Assembly (NCBI GenBank): GCA_018065165.1
Contig: JAGHTV010000115.1
Location: forward strand, 1 to 5,335
DNA length: 5,335 nt
Reading direction: 5' to 3'
From: Candidatus Sodaliphilus fimicaballi
Lineage (GTDB): Bacteria > Bacteroidota > Bacteroidia > Bacteroidales > Muribaculaceae
Part shown: positions 1-5,335 of the stretch, piece by piece
How the letters are laid out: every line of letters begins with the position of its first letter
Position numbering within the stretch: position 1 is the first letter of the stretch
The notes under the pieces: generated by a model
What the model saw: only the letters and a program-made list of their open reading frames with translations
Database searches by the model: none
What the model was told of the DNA's origin: nothing
Made by a program: the position numbers and the translations under genes

Positions 1-24
1 ATTGTAAATAACCAAATTTACAAT
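1..24. repeat. Perfect 9-bp inverted repeat at the left edge
   Basis: The arms at 1-9 (ATTGTAAAT) and 16-24 (ATTTACAAT) are exact reverse complements around the 6-nt loop AACCAA. The stem may extend further left, outside the window. No T-run follows on the plus strand, so it does not look like a rightward intrinsic terminator. It could be an operator, a leftward leader hairpin or the edge of a recombination site; nothing here decides between these. Confidence 0.45.
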
Positions 25-47
25 ATATTGATTTATTCAATTTGGTT
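10..47. repeat. Second 9-bp inverted repeat overlapping the first
   Basis: The arms at 10-18 (AACCAAATT) and 39-47 (AATTTGGTT) are perfect reverse complements 20 nt apart. The left arm covers the loop and the start of the right arm of the 1-24 repeat, so in single-stranded form the two hairpins exclude each other. A smaller ATTGA/TCAAT pair (27-31 and 37-41) lies inside. The region is AT-rich, so chance contributes, and its function is unknown. Confidence 0.35.
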
Positions 48-58
48 TATACAACTCG

Positions 59-66
59 CAAAGGTA
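59..66 (-). promoter_or_regulatory. Possible leftward -7 element (TACCTTTG)
   Basis: Read on the minus strand, 66-59 is TACCTTTG, an exact match to the Bacteroidota -7 consensus TAnnTTTG and followed by C, a common form in this phylum. No TTTG lies at the expected 19-21 bp upstream distance, so only half of a promoter is visible. If real, it would drive a divergent gene to the left of the window, with the inverted repeats at 1-47 at the start of that transcript. Confidence 0.25.
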
Positions 67-76
67 TATTTTTTTG

Positions 77-110
77 ACGAAAGACGAATCGCTTCGCCAC
101 GAAAAACGAA
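77..110. repeat. Four ACGAA units in two 7-bp-spaced pairs
   Basis: ACGAA begins at 77, 84, 99 and 106. Units within each pair are 7 bp apart and the pairs are separated by a short GC-richer stretch (89-98). The cluster is bounded by a run of seven Ts (69-75) and a run of six Ts (115-120). It could be a protein-binding array or simple low-complexity sequence. No coding function is evident. Confidence 0.4.
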
Positions 111-213
111 AAACTTTTTTACATCGACTTATCCCTTCGAGCCAAACAAATTCACATTGCAGACAAAATAGGTTACAAAGTCTAGAGGGACGAGTACTTT
201 TAGGCTAATAAAC

Positions 214-244
214 TTTGTTTATTACATAATTTTTATTAAATTTG
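214..244 (+). promoter_or_regulatory. Bacteroidota-type promoter for the operon
   Basis: TTTG at 214-217 is followed after exactly 19 bp by TAAATTTG at 237-244. This matches the established Bacteroides housekeeping pattern of a -33 TTTG and a -7 TAnnTTTG, whose usual spacing is 19-21 bp. Transcription should start near 250, leaving a leader of about 235 nt before the first gene. The -33 box lies in the right arm of a 7-bp inverted repeat (ACAAAGT 175-181, ACTTTGT 212-218), which could be an operator or chance. Confidence 0.7.
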
Positions 245-399
245 CAGTGCAAGTAACATTAAAATCAGAAGAATACTTTTACGATAAAAATGCAATATTA
301 TATCGAGCGATTAAATTATTGGACTCAATAAACTGATGAGCAAATATTTATTTGACATAAAAGTCTTTTAAATATTCGCTACACAGGTATGAGTTTCCC

Positions 400-418
400 G
401 CAATGATAGCATTATTGC
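400..418 (+). repeat. Leader hairpin, 8-bp stem with 3-nt loop
   Basis: GCAATGAT (400-407) pairs with ATTATTGC (411-418) around the loop AGC, with one G-U wobble. It is the strongest local hairpin in the leader and ends 67 nt before the start codon. No U-tract follows, so it is not a classical terminator. Its 3' side (413-420, TATTGCAT) could instead pair with ATGCAATA at 290-297. Confidence 0.4.
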
Positions 419-431
419 ATCTAACAAGAGA

Positions 432-449
432 AACAATTCTGAACAATTC
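432..449 (+). repeat. Tandem AACAATTC direct repeat, 10-bp period
   Basis: AACAATTC occurs at 432-439 and 442-449, separated by TG. The 10-bp period places both copies on the same face of the DNA helix. It lies about 40 bp before the first start codon, inside the predicted leader, so it could be a regulator or antiterminator recruitment site in DNA or RNA. Chance duplication in AT-rich sequence is also possible. Confidence 0.35.
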
Positions 450-485
450 ACATTTTTTAGACCAACAACGAAAATCATTAAACAT

Positions 486-2408
486 ATGTTTGACAACCTA
501 TACAAATTCATTAGAAGTCGCTATCTAAGTTCAGTAGTAGTCATGGGCCTGGATTTAGCAGTTTCGTTTCTGGCTTCACTTATTGCGATAACGCTAGTAA
601 AACTATTCCTGATTCCGTTTGAGGGATTCAGGTATTTCATGGCGCTGTACCTTGTGGCATCAATTGTTGTGTCTGGTATATCGTTCTATGGCATGAGAAC
701 TCACCACTCAATCATTCGCCACATGAGAATGCGTGAGGTTGCCAAGCTGATGTCGGTATCTACAGTCAAGGTGCTCTTGTTGTTGTTTATCACAATTCTG
801 CTGCCAGAAGTGTCATTGCATGACCCATCGATGATTGCAATATGGCTGCTCGACTTCCTGCTCACTGCATTTGGTCTGGTAGGAATGCGTGTAATCATGC
901 TTGTAGTGTATAGCGTATTGCGTGGTAATGCACGTTCAAGAAAGTCCATTGAGAACATCCTTGTTTACGGCACAGGCGACAAAGCAGTATCTCTTGTTCC
1001 ACGCTTGCAGAATTCAAATAAATACCGCATTGTAGGTTTCTTGTCTTATGGCAAGGAGTTAAAGAACCACACAATGGCCGGATTACCTGTTTACTACTTT
1101 GAGGACAAAGAGGGATTCTTCTATGTATCACAGCACAAAGATGTAAGTTCGATAATCTTTGCTCATCGCGATGAAGCACGACTTGAGGAAGACCGCCTGA
1201 TGCACTATTGCACAGAGAAAGGCATTAAGACACTGTATGCACCAAGTGTGGACGACGTTAGCCTTACTAACTCTTCTATTCGCGAGATAAAGATTGAAGA
1301 CTTACTTGGTCGTCCCGAGATTAAAATCTCGATGGATGAGATTATAGCAAACTTCAAGGACAAAGTTGTCATGGTAACTGGTGCAGCGGGCTCGATAGGC
1401 TCGGAACTTTGCCGCCAGCTCGCGACATTTGGCATCAAGAAGCTTGTTCTCTTTGACAACGCAGAGACTCCAATGCACAATTTGCGCCTAGAGCTTGAGG
1501 AGAAATACCCATCACTGGACTTCATCCCTGTGATTGGCGATGTACGCATAGAACGCCGCCTTGACTTTGCATTCCGTCAACACCACCCTCAAGTAGTATT
1601 CCACGCTGCAGCTTACAAGCATGTGCCCCTGATGGAGGAAAACCCCTGTGAGGCAGTGCTCGTTAATGTGGCAGGTTCACGCTTTGTTGCCGACAAGTGT
1701 ATCGAATACGGCATTGAGAAGATGGTGATGATTTCGACCGATAAAGCTGTCAACCCCACCAACATCATGGGTTGCACCAAGCGCTTGGCAGAAATTTATG
1801 TACAGAGCCTTGGACTTGCCCTGGAGCAGGGTACAAAGCAGGGGAAGACCAAGTTTGTGACGACCCGTTTTGGCAATGTGCTTGGTTCAAATGGTTCGGT
1901 AATTCCCCGTTTCCGCGACCAAATAGCTAATGGTGGTCCCGTAACTGTTACACATCCCGAGATTACTCGCTTCTTTATGACAATCCCCGAGGCTTGCCGT
2001 CTCGTCATGGAAGCTGCTACAATGAGTACCGGCAACCAGATATTTGTATTTGACATGGGTAAATCGGTTAAGATTGCCCATCTGGCAAAACGCATGATTG
2101 AACTTGCAGGACTGGTTCCTGACAAGGACATCAAGATTGAATACACAGGACTTCGTCCGGGCGAAAAACTGTATGAGGAAGTGCTCAGCAATAGCGAAAA
2201 CACTATCCCAACTGATCACGACAGAATACGCATAGCCAAGGTACGCGAATATAACTACAACGATGCGACTCAAGTAATGACAGAGCTTGAGAGCTTGAGT
2301 CGTGGTGTAGACATCCCCAACACTGTGCGTTTGATGAAACGCACAGTACCCGAATTCAAGTCAAAGAATTCTCCTTATGAGATTTATGACAAGGAATTTG
2401 AGTACTAA
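486..2408 (+). CDS. capD: Membrane-anchored UDP-HexNAc 4,6-dehydratase, CapD/WbpM/PglF family
   Basis: The 640-residue product has the full-length architecture of this family (WbpM and PglF are about 590-665 residues). Four hydrophobic segments lie near residues 16-42, 49-68, 92-107 and 115-145. A first Rossmann-like domain follows (YGTGDKA at 161-167), then the linker motif EIKIEDLLGR (267-276). The catalytic extended-SDR domain has the NAD(P)-binding motif GAAGSIG at 299-305. The active-site block STDKAV starts at 417, and Met428 replaces the usual SDR tyrosine before Lys432. This MxxxK form with Asp419-Lys420 is typical of large WbpM/PglF enzymes, which dehydrate UDP-GlcNAc to a 4-keto-6-deoxy sugar; the exact product is inferred. 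The domain should face the cytoplasm at the inner membrane. ATG 486 is the first start after an in-frame TGA at 390-392 and has no Shine-Dalgarno, as is usual in Bacteroidota. It is the first gene of the operon. Confidence 0.93.
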   Translation: MFDNLYKFIRSRYLSSVVVMGLDLAVSFLASLIAITLVKLFLIPFEGFRYFMALYLVASIVVSGISFYGMRTHHSIIRHMRMREVAKLMSVSTVKVLLLLFITILLPEVSLHDPSMIAIWLLDFLLTAFGLVGMRVIMLVVYSVLRGNARSRKSIENILVYGTGDKAVSLVPRLQNSNKYRIVGFLSYGKELKNHTMAGLPVYYFEDKEGFFYVSQHKDVSSIIFAHRDEARLEEDRLMHYCTEKGIKTLYAPSVDDVSLTNSSIREIKIEDLLGRPEIKISMDEIIANFKDKVVMVTGAAGSIGSELCRQLATFGIKKLVLFDNAETPMHNLRLELEEKYPSLDFIPVIGDVRIERRLDFAFRQHHPQVVFHAAAYKHVPLMEENPCEAVLVNVAGSRFVADKCIEYGIEKMVMISTDKAVNPTNIMGCTKRLAEIYVQSLGLALEQGTKQGKTKFVTTRFGNVLGSNGSVIPRFRDQIANGGPVTVTHPEITRFFMTIPEACRLVMEAATMSTGNQIFVFDMGKSVKIAHLAKRMIELAGLVPDKDIKIEYTGLRPGEKLYEEVLSNSENTIPTDHDRIRIAKVREYNYNDATQVMTELESLSRGVDIPNTVRLMKRTVPEFKSKNSPYEIYDKEFEY

Positions 2409-2441
2409 TTATCAAAAACGCTAATAACACTTAATTTTTTC

Positions 2442-3458
2442 ATGAATATATTGCTTACAGGTGGCGCAGGATTCATTGGCAGCCACACAATCATTGAGTT
2501 AGATAAAGCTGGTCATACAGTTGTAGTAGTTGATAACTTTGTAAACTCTCAGCCCGAGGCCCTGAAGCGAGTTGCTAAAATCATAGGTCACGAGGTACCA
2601 TTTGTTGAAGCCGACATACGTGACCGCGACGCGATGGAAAAACTCTTTACCGAGAACAAGATTGATGCAGTAATCAACTTTGCAGGACTCAAAGCCGTAG
2701 GCGAATCGGTAGCAAAACCTCTCGAGTACTACGAGAACAACATGAATGGAGTGTTTGTACTTGTTGATGTGATGCGCAATCACGGTTGCAAGAACATCAT
2801 CTTCTCAAGTTCGGCAACAGTATATGGCGATCCCGCTATCATACCTATCACTGAAGATTGTCCCAAAGGCCAATGCACAAATCCTTATGGCTGGACAAAG
2901 TCTATGCTTGAGCAAGTGCTGATGGATGTACAGAAGGCTGACAACGAATGGAATGTGGTGCTGTTGCGCTACTTCAACCCTATTGGTGCACACGAGTCTG
3001 GCCTCATTGGCGAGAACCCCAATGGCATTCCCAACAACCTGATGCCTTACATCACACAAACCGCTATTGGCATACGCAAGGAGCTGGGTGTATTTGGTGA
3101 TGACTATGACACTCCCGACGGCACAGGTGTACGCGACTACATCCATGTAGTTGACTTGGCAAACGGTCATGTTGCAGCATTGCAAGCAATAGAGCGTAAC
3201 TGTGGCCTAGCAATATACAACCTGGGTACAGGACACGGCTACTCGGTACTTGATGTTGTTAAGGCATTTGAGAAGGCTAACGGTCTCAAGGTGCCCTACT
3301 CTATCAAGCCTCGTCGCCCGGGCGACATCGCAACTTGCTATTGCAACCCTGCCAAGGCCAAAGAAGAACTCGGTTGGGAAGCAAAATTTGGCATCGAGGA
3401 AATGTGCCGCGACAGTTGGAATTTCCAGAAAAATAACCCTAAAGGTTACGAAGCATAA
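2442..3458 (+). CDS. galE: UDP-glucose/UDP-HexNAc 4-epimerase
   Basis: GalE interconverts UDP-glucose and UDP-galactose in the cytoplasm using bound NAD. The product is 338 residues, the same length as E. coli GalE, and appears collinear with it. The NAD motif GGAGFIG is at 7-13. The catalytic Ser124, Tyr149 and Lys153 fall at the E. coli positions, in the contexts SSSATVYG and NPYGWTK. Other GalE blocks include FAGLKAVGES (80-89), LRYFNPIGAH (175-184), GIPNNLMPYI (195-204) and GTGVRDYIHV (227-236). Residue 299 is Cys where E. coli has the gatekeeper Tyr299. A small residue there, as in human GALE, is known to admit N-acetylated sugars, so UDP-GlcNAc/UDP-GalNAc epimerisation is likely as well. 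The gene starts 33 bp after capD, with no terminator or Shine-Dalgarno in the gap. Confidence 0.96.
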   Translation: MNILLTGGAGFIGSHTIIELDKAGHTVVVVDNFVNSQPEALKRVAKIIGHEVPFVEADIRDRDAMEKLFTENKIDAVINFAGLKAVGESVAKPLEYYENNMNGVFVLVDVMRNHGCKNIIFSSSATVYGDPAIIPITEDCPKGQCTNPYGWTKSMLEQVLMDVQKADNEWNVVLLRYFNPIGAHESGLIGENPNGIPNNLMPYITQTAIGIRKELGVFGDDYDTPDGTGVRDYIHVVDLANGHVAALQAIERNCGLAIYNLGTGHGYSVLDVVKAFEKANGLKVPYSIKPRRPGDIATCYCNPAKAKEELGWEAKFGIEEMCRDSWNFQKNNPKGYEA

Positions 3459-3473
3459 AATTTTACACATGCT

Positions 3474-4808
3474 ATGAGAAAGTATGAGGACTTGCAAATA
3501 GCAGTTGCTGGCACCGGCTACGTGGGCTTGAGCATAGCGACTTTGCTGGCACAACACCACAAAGTCACAGCCGTTGATGTGATTCCCGAGAAGGTTGAGA
3601 AGATAAACAAGCGAATCTCACCCATCCAGGATGAATACATCGAGAAATACTTTGCTGAAAAAGAGTTGAACCTCACAGCAACGCTCGATGGAGCATCGGC
3701 CTATCGTGATGCCGACTTTGTGGTCATTGCCGCCCCAACCAACTATGACCCCGTCAAGAATTTCTTTGACACACATCACATCGAGGATGTTATTGACCTC
3801 GTACTCAGCGTTAACCCCGACGCGGTGATGGTAATCAAGAGTACCATTCCCGTGGGTTATTGCCGAAGCCTCTATGTGAAGTATGCCGCTAAGATTCAAG
3901 CAATGGGGCCAACTGCAAAGTTCCGCCTACTATTCTCTCCAGAGTTCCTACGCGAGAGCAAGGCTCTGTATGACAACTTGTATCCCTCACGCATAATCGT
4001 GGGTTATCCCAAGGCCATTAGTGGTCAAGAATTTGCCGAGGAGAACAGCATTATCATGAAGATTGCTGGCAATCACATGGCTGATTACGCAAAGACATTT
4101 GCGGCCCTATTGCAAGAAGGAGCTATCAAGCCCGAGATTGACACTTTGTTCATGGGAATGAAAGAGGCCGAAGCCGTCAAACTGTTTGCCAATACCTATC
4201 TTGCACTACGCGTTAGCTACATCAACGAGCTTGACACCTATGCCGAGGTCAAGGGCCTTGACAGTGCAGCCATCATTCAAGGCATCGGCCTTGATCCTCG
4301 CATCGGGACGCACTATAACAACCCAAGCTTTGGTTATGGCGGCTACTGTTTGCCTAAAGACACCAAGCAATTGCTTGCCAACTATCAGGATGTGCCTCAA
4401 AACATGATGACAGCCATAGTGGAGAGCAATCGCACTCGCAAAGACTTTATCGCTGACCAAGTGCTGAAAATGGCAGGCTGGTATGATTACTCAACACAAA
4501 ACCAGTTTGCCGGCAGTCGTGAGGCAGTCACCATAGGCGTTTATCGCCTAACGATGAAGAGCAATAGCGATAACTTCCGCCAGAGTTCTATCCAAGGCGT
4601 GATGAAACGCATCAAGGCAAAAGGGGCAAATGTTATCATTTACGAGCCTACGCTTAATGATGGGGACACATTCTTTGGCAGTTTAGTCGTTAACGACCTT
4701 GAGAAATTCAAAGAGCAATCACAAGCAATCATAGCAAACCGTTATGATGCATGTCTTGAGGACGTAAAGAGTAAAGTATACACTCGCGACATATTCCGTC
4801 GCGATTGA
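3474..4808 (+). CDS. ugd: UDP-glucose 6-dehydrogenase, E. coli-type with insertions
   Basis: Ugd oxidises UDP-glucose to UDP-glucuronate using two NAD+. The product has 444 residues against 388 for E. coli Ugd. The NAD motif GTGYVG is at 13-18. Active-site residues matching those described for streptococcal UDP-glucose dehydrogenase are Thr124, Glu157 and Glu161 (FSPEFLRE), Lys236 and Asn240 (VKLFANTY), the nucleophile Cys292 and Asp296 (GGYCLPKDT). The C-terminal UDP-binding domain keeps YRLTMKS (357-363), [12 protein letters not shown] (368-379) and [11 protein letters not shown] at the end. The extra length sits in a longer N-terminus and three internal expansions near 137-152, 178-205 and 332-353, described from a remembered alignment with E. 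coli. All key residues remain, so it should be active. The close match to E. coli-type Ugd favours UDP-glucose over UDP-ManNAc as substrate. It starts 15 bp after galE and is probably cotranscribed. Confidence 0.95.
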   Translation: MRKYEDLQIAVAGTGYVGLSIATLLAQHHKVTAVDVIPEKVEKINKRISPIQDEYIEKYFAEKELNLTATLDGASAYRDADFVVIAAPTNYDPVKNFFDTHHIEDVIDLVLSVNPDAVMVIKSTIPVGYCRSLYVKYAAKIQAMGPTAKFRLLFSPEFLRESKALYDNLYPSRIIVGYPKAISGQEFAEENSIIMKIAGNHMADYAKTFAALLQEGAIKPEIDTLFMGMKEAEAVKLFANTYLALRVSYINELDTYAEVKGLDSAAIIQGIGLDPRIGTHYNNPSFGYGGYCLPKDTKQLLANYQDVPQNMMTAIVESNRTRKDFIADQVLKMAGWYDYSTQNQFAGSREAVTIGVYRLTMKSNSDNFRQSSIQGVMKRIKAKGANVIIYEPTLNDGDTFFGSLVVNDLEKFKEQSQAIIANRYDACLEDVKSKVYTRDIFRRD

Positions 4809-4815
4809 TGAATCA

Positions 4816-4837
4816 AATCAACCAGAAAAAGTTGATT
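4816..4837 (+). repeat. 7-bp inverted repeat in the ugd-gmd spacer
   Basis: AATCAAC (4816-4822) and GTTGATT (4831-4837) form a perfect stem around the 8-nt loop CAGAAAAA. A further TTGAT/ATCAA pair (4805-4809 and 4812-4816) overlaps the ugd stop codon and could compete with it. The stem is weak and the nearest T-run (4851-4854) is only four bases and too far away, so this is not a convincing terminator. It may affect mRNA processing or stability in the longest gap of the operon. Confidence 0.35.
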
Positions 4838-4865
4838 AGAACAAATGATATTTTGAATTAAGATT

Positions 4866-5335
4866 ATGGATAAAATACGCGAGAAGGTTGCATTAATCAC
4901 AGGTGTTACTGGACAAGACGGCAGCTATCTGTCAGAGTTCCTGCTCGAGAAGGGATATGAGGTGCATGGCACCATTCGTCGCAGTTCGGTTGACTTCAGA
5001 GAGCGCATTGCTCATCTGGAAGGAGAACCACACTTCCACCTGCACTATGCTGACATGAGCGACTCGATGTCGCTGGTTAAGCTGGTAGACAAGGTACAGC
5101 CAACAGAAATCTACAACCTTGCAGCACAAAGTCATGTGCAGGTAAGTTTCGACGCACCCGAGTTTACTGCCGATGTTGATGCCGTTGGCGTTCTCCGTAT
5201 CCTGGAGGCTGTCCGCACGAACCACCTCGAAAAGACCTGCCGTATCTATCAGGCTTCTACCTCCGAACTCTACGGCAAGGTCGAGGAGGTTCCTCAGAAC
5301 GAGAACACTCCTTTCCACCCCTACAGCCCTTATGC
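4866..5335 (+). CDS. gmd: GDP-mannose 4,6-dehydratase, N-terminal part (cut by window end)
   Basis: Gmd converts GDP-D-mannose to GDP-4-keto-6-deoxy-D-mannose, the precursor of GDP-L-fucose, GDP-D-rhamnose and GDP-perosamine. ATG 4866 opens a frame of 156 complete codons that runs off the window; an in-frame TGA at 4854-4856 leaves no earlier start. The product begins [20 protein letters not shown], with the NADP-binding motif GVTGQDG at 13-19. GMD signatures follow: [11 protein letters not shown] (31-41), [13 protein letters not shown] (83-95) and QASTSELYG (129-137), which holds the catalytic Thr132 and Glu134. The last complete codon is Tyr156 of YSPY, where the catalytic YxxxK should start; its lysine lies outside the window. 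Typical GMDs are about 350-380 residues, so over half is missing. It lies 57 bp after ugd with no clear promoter. An fcl/wcaG-type GDP-fucose synthase often follows gmd. Confidence 0.95.
   Translation, partial: MDKIREKVALITGVTGQDGSYLSEFLLEKGYEVHGTIRRSSVDFRERIAHLEGEPHFHLHYADMSDSMSLVKLVDKVQPTEIYNLAAQSHVQVSFDAPEFTADVDAVGVLRILEAVRTNHLEKTCRIYQASTSELYGKVEEVPQNENTPFHPYSPY

Larger units (their letters stand above)
245..485 (+). other. Long AT-rich 5' leader without a confident gene
   Basis: This is the predicted untranslated leader between the promoter and the first start codon. It contains a 13-codon ATG-to-stop frame at 290-331 (peptide MQYYIERLNYWTQ), a 6-bp palindrome TAAAAG-T-CTTTTA at 358-370, a hairpin at 400-418 and a direct repeat at 432-449. 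A 41-codon frame starting at 403 runs out of phase into the first gene and stops at 528. Bacteroides capsule operons often carry regulated leaders read by UpxY, a NusG-like antiterminator. No upxY or upxZ gene is visible here, so similar control is only a possibility. The T-run at 453-458 has no stable stem directly before it. Confidence 0.5.

Noticed and set aside
1..171. Open plus-strand frame from the window edge to TAG at 169-171, a possible C-terminus of an upstream gene
   Set aside because: The translation is low-complexity and covers the inverted repeats, T-runs and ACGAA cluster. It looks like translated intergenic DNA, although an upstream gene end cannot be fully excluded.
333..354. 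CTGATGAG followed by a CAAATA/TATTTG hairpin, resembling a hammerhead ribozyme core and stem II
   Set aside because: The required GAAA after stem II is absent (ACATAAA follows), the base after CTGATGA does not pair to close stem II, and no stem I or III is evident. It is probably a chance 8-mer match.
352..378. TTGACA at 352-357 as a sigma70-style -35 box
   Set aside because: No -10 hexamer lies at 16-18 bp, and the Bacteroidota-type TTTG here (351-354) has no good TAnnTTTG partner. The 214-244 promoter fits much better.
149..454. 10-bp direct repeat AATTCACATT at 149-158 and 445-454 flanking the promoter region
   Set aside because: One such 10-bp match is roughly what chance gives in about 485 bp of AT-rich DNA, and no mobile-element or target-site features accompany it.
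403..528. 41-codon reading frame (ATG 403, TAA 526-528) overlapping the start of capD out of phase
   Set aside because: There is no ribosome-binding signal, its start codon lies inside the leader hairpin, and the peptide has no recognisable features. Its overlap with a solid gene favours chance.
3250..3477. 75-codon plus-strand frame overlapping the end of galE
   Set aside because: It lies in another frame inside the well-supported galE and ends at the ugd start. It is a shadow of the real gene.
4847..4855. GATATTTTG before gmd as a possible -7 promoter element
   Set aside because: It does not match TAnnTTTG in register, there is no -33 TTTG at the right distance, and transcription would start almost at the gmd start codon.
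4932..5318. 128-codon minus-strand frame opposite gmd
   Set aside because: It is an antisense shadow of a clear gmd coding frame with conserved motifs, and its translation shows no recognisable family.

Overview
This window looks like the promoter-proximal part of a surface-polysaccharide (capsule, exopolysaccharide or O-antigen) locus from a member of the Bacteroidota, most likely Bacteroidales and Prevotella/Bacteroides-like. Three things point there: a Bacteroides-type promoter (TTTG, 19 bp, TAAATTTG) upstream of the first gene, no Shine-Dalgarno sequence before any of the four starts, and AT-rich spacers around coding DNA of roughly 45-53% GC. The genus is inferred, not proven.

Layout. 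Positions 1-485 contain no convincing gene. This AT-rich stretch holds overlapping inverted repeats at the left edge, a possible leftward -7 element, a small ACGAA repeat cluster, the rightward promoter at 214-244, and a leader of about 235 nt with a hairpin and a 10-bp-period direct repeat. Four same-strand genes follow, with gaps of 33, 15 and 57 bp and no convincing terminator: a membrane-bound CapD/WbpM/PglF-type UDP-HexNAc 4,6-dehydratase (486-2408), galE (2442-3458), an enlarged E. coli-type ugd (3474-4808), and the first 156 codons of gmd (4866 to the window end). They read as one operon.

How the genes work together. All four modify nucleotide sugars. The CapD-like enzyme should give a 4-keto-6-deoxy UDP-HexNAc, the route to QuiNAc, FucNAc or bacillosamine-type sugars. 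GalE gives UDP-Gal and, because its gatekeeper residue is Cys299, probably also UDP-GalNAc. Ugd gives UDP-glucuronate. Gmd gives GDP-4-keto-6-deoxymannose, the precursor of GDP-L-fucose, GDP-rhamnose or GDP-perosamine. The locus therefore appears to start with a precursor block; glycosyltransferases, flippase and polymerase would lie outside the window. I see no glycosyltransferase, transporter, mobile element, tRNA, rRNA or CRISPR array here.

I found no clearly new biological system. The points most worth a second look are the GalE Cys299 gatekeeper, the three internal expansions in Ugd, and the structured leader and possible divergent control region upstream of the operon.
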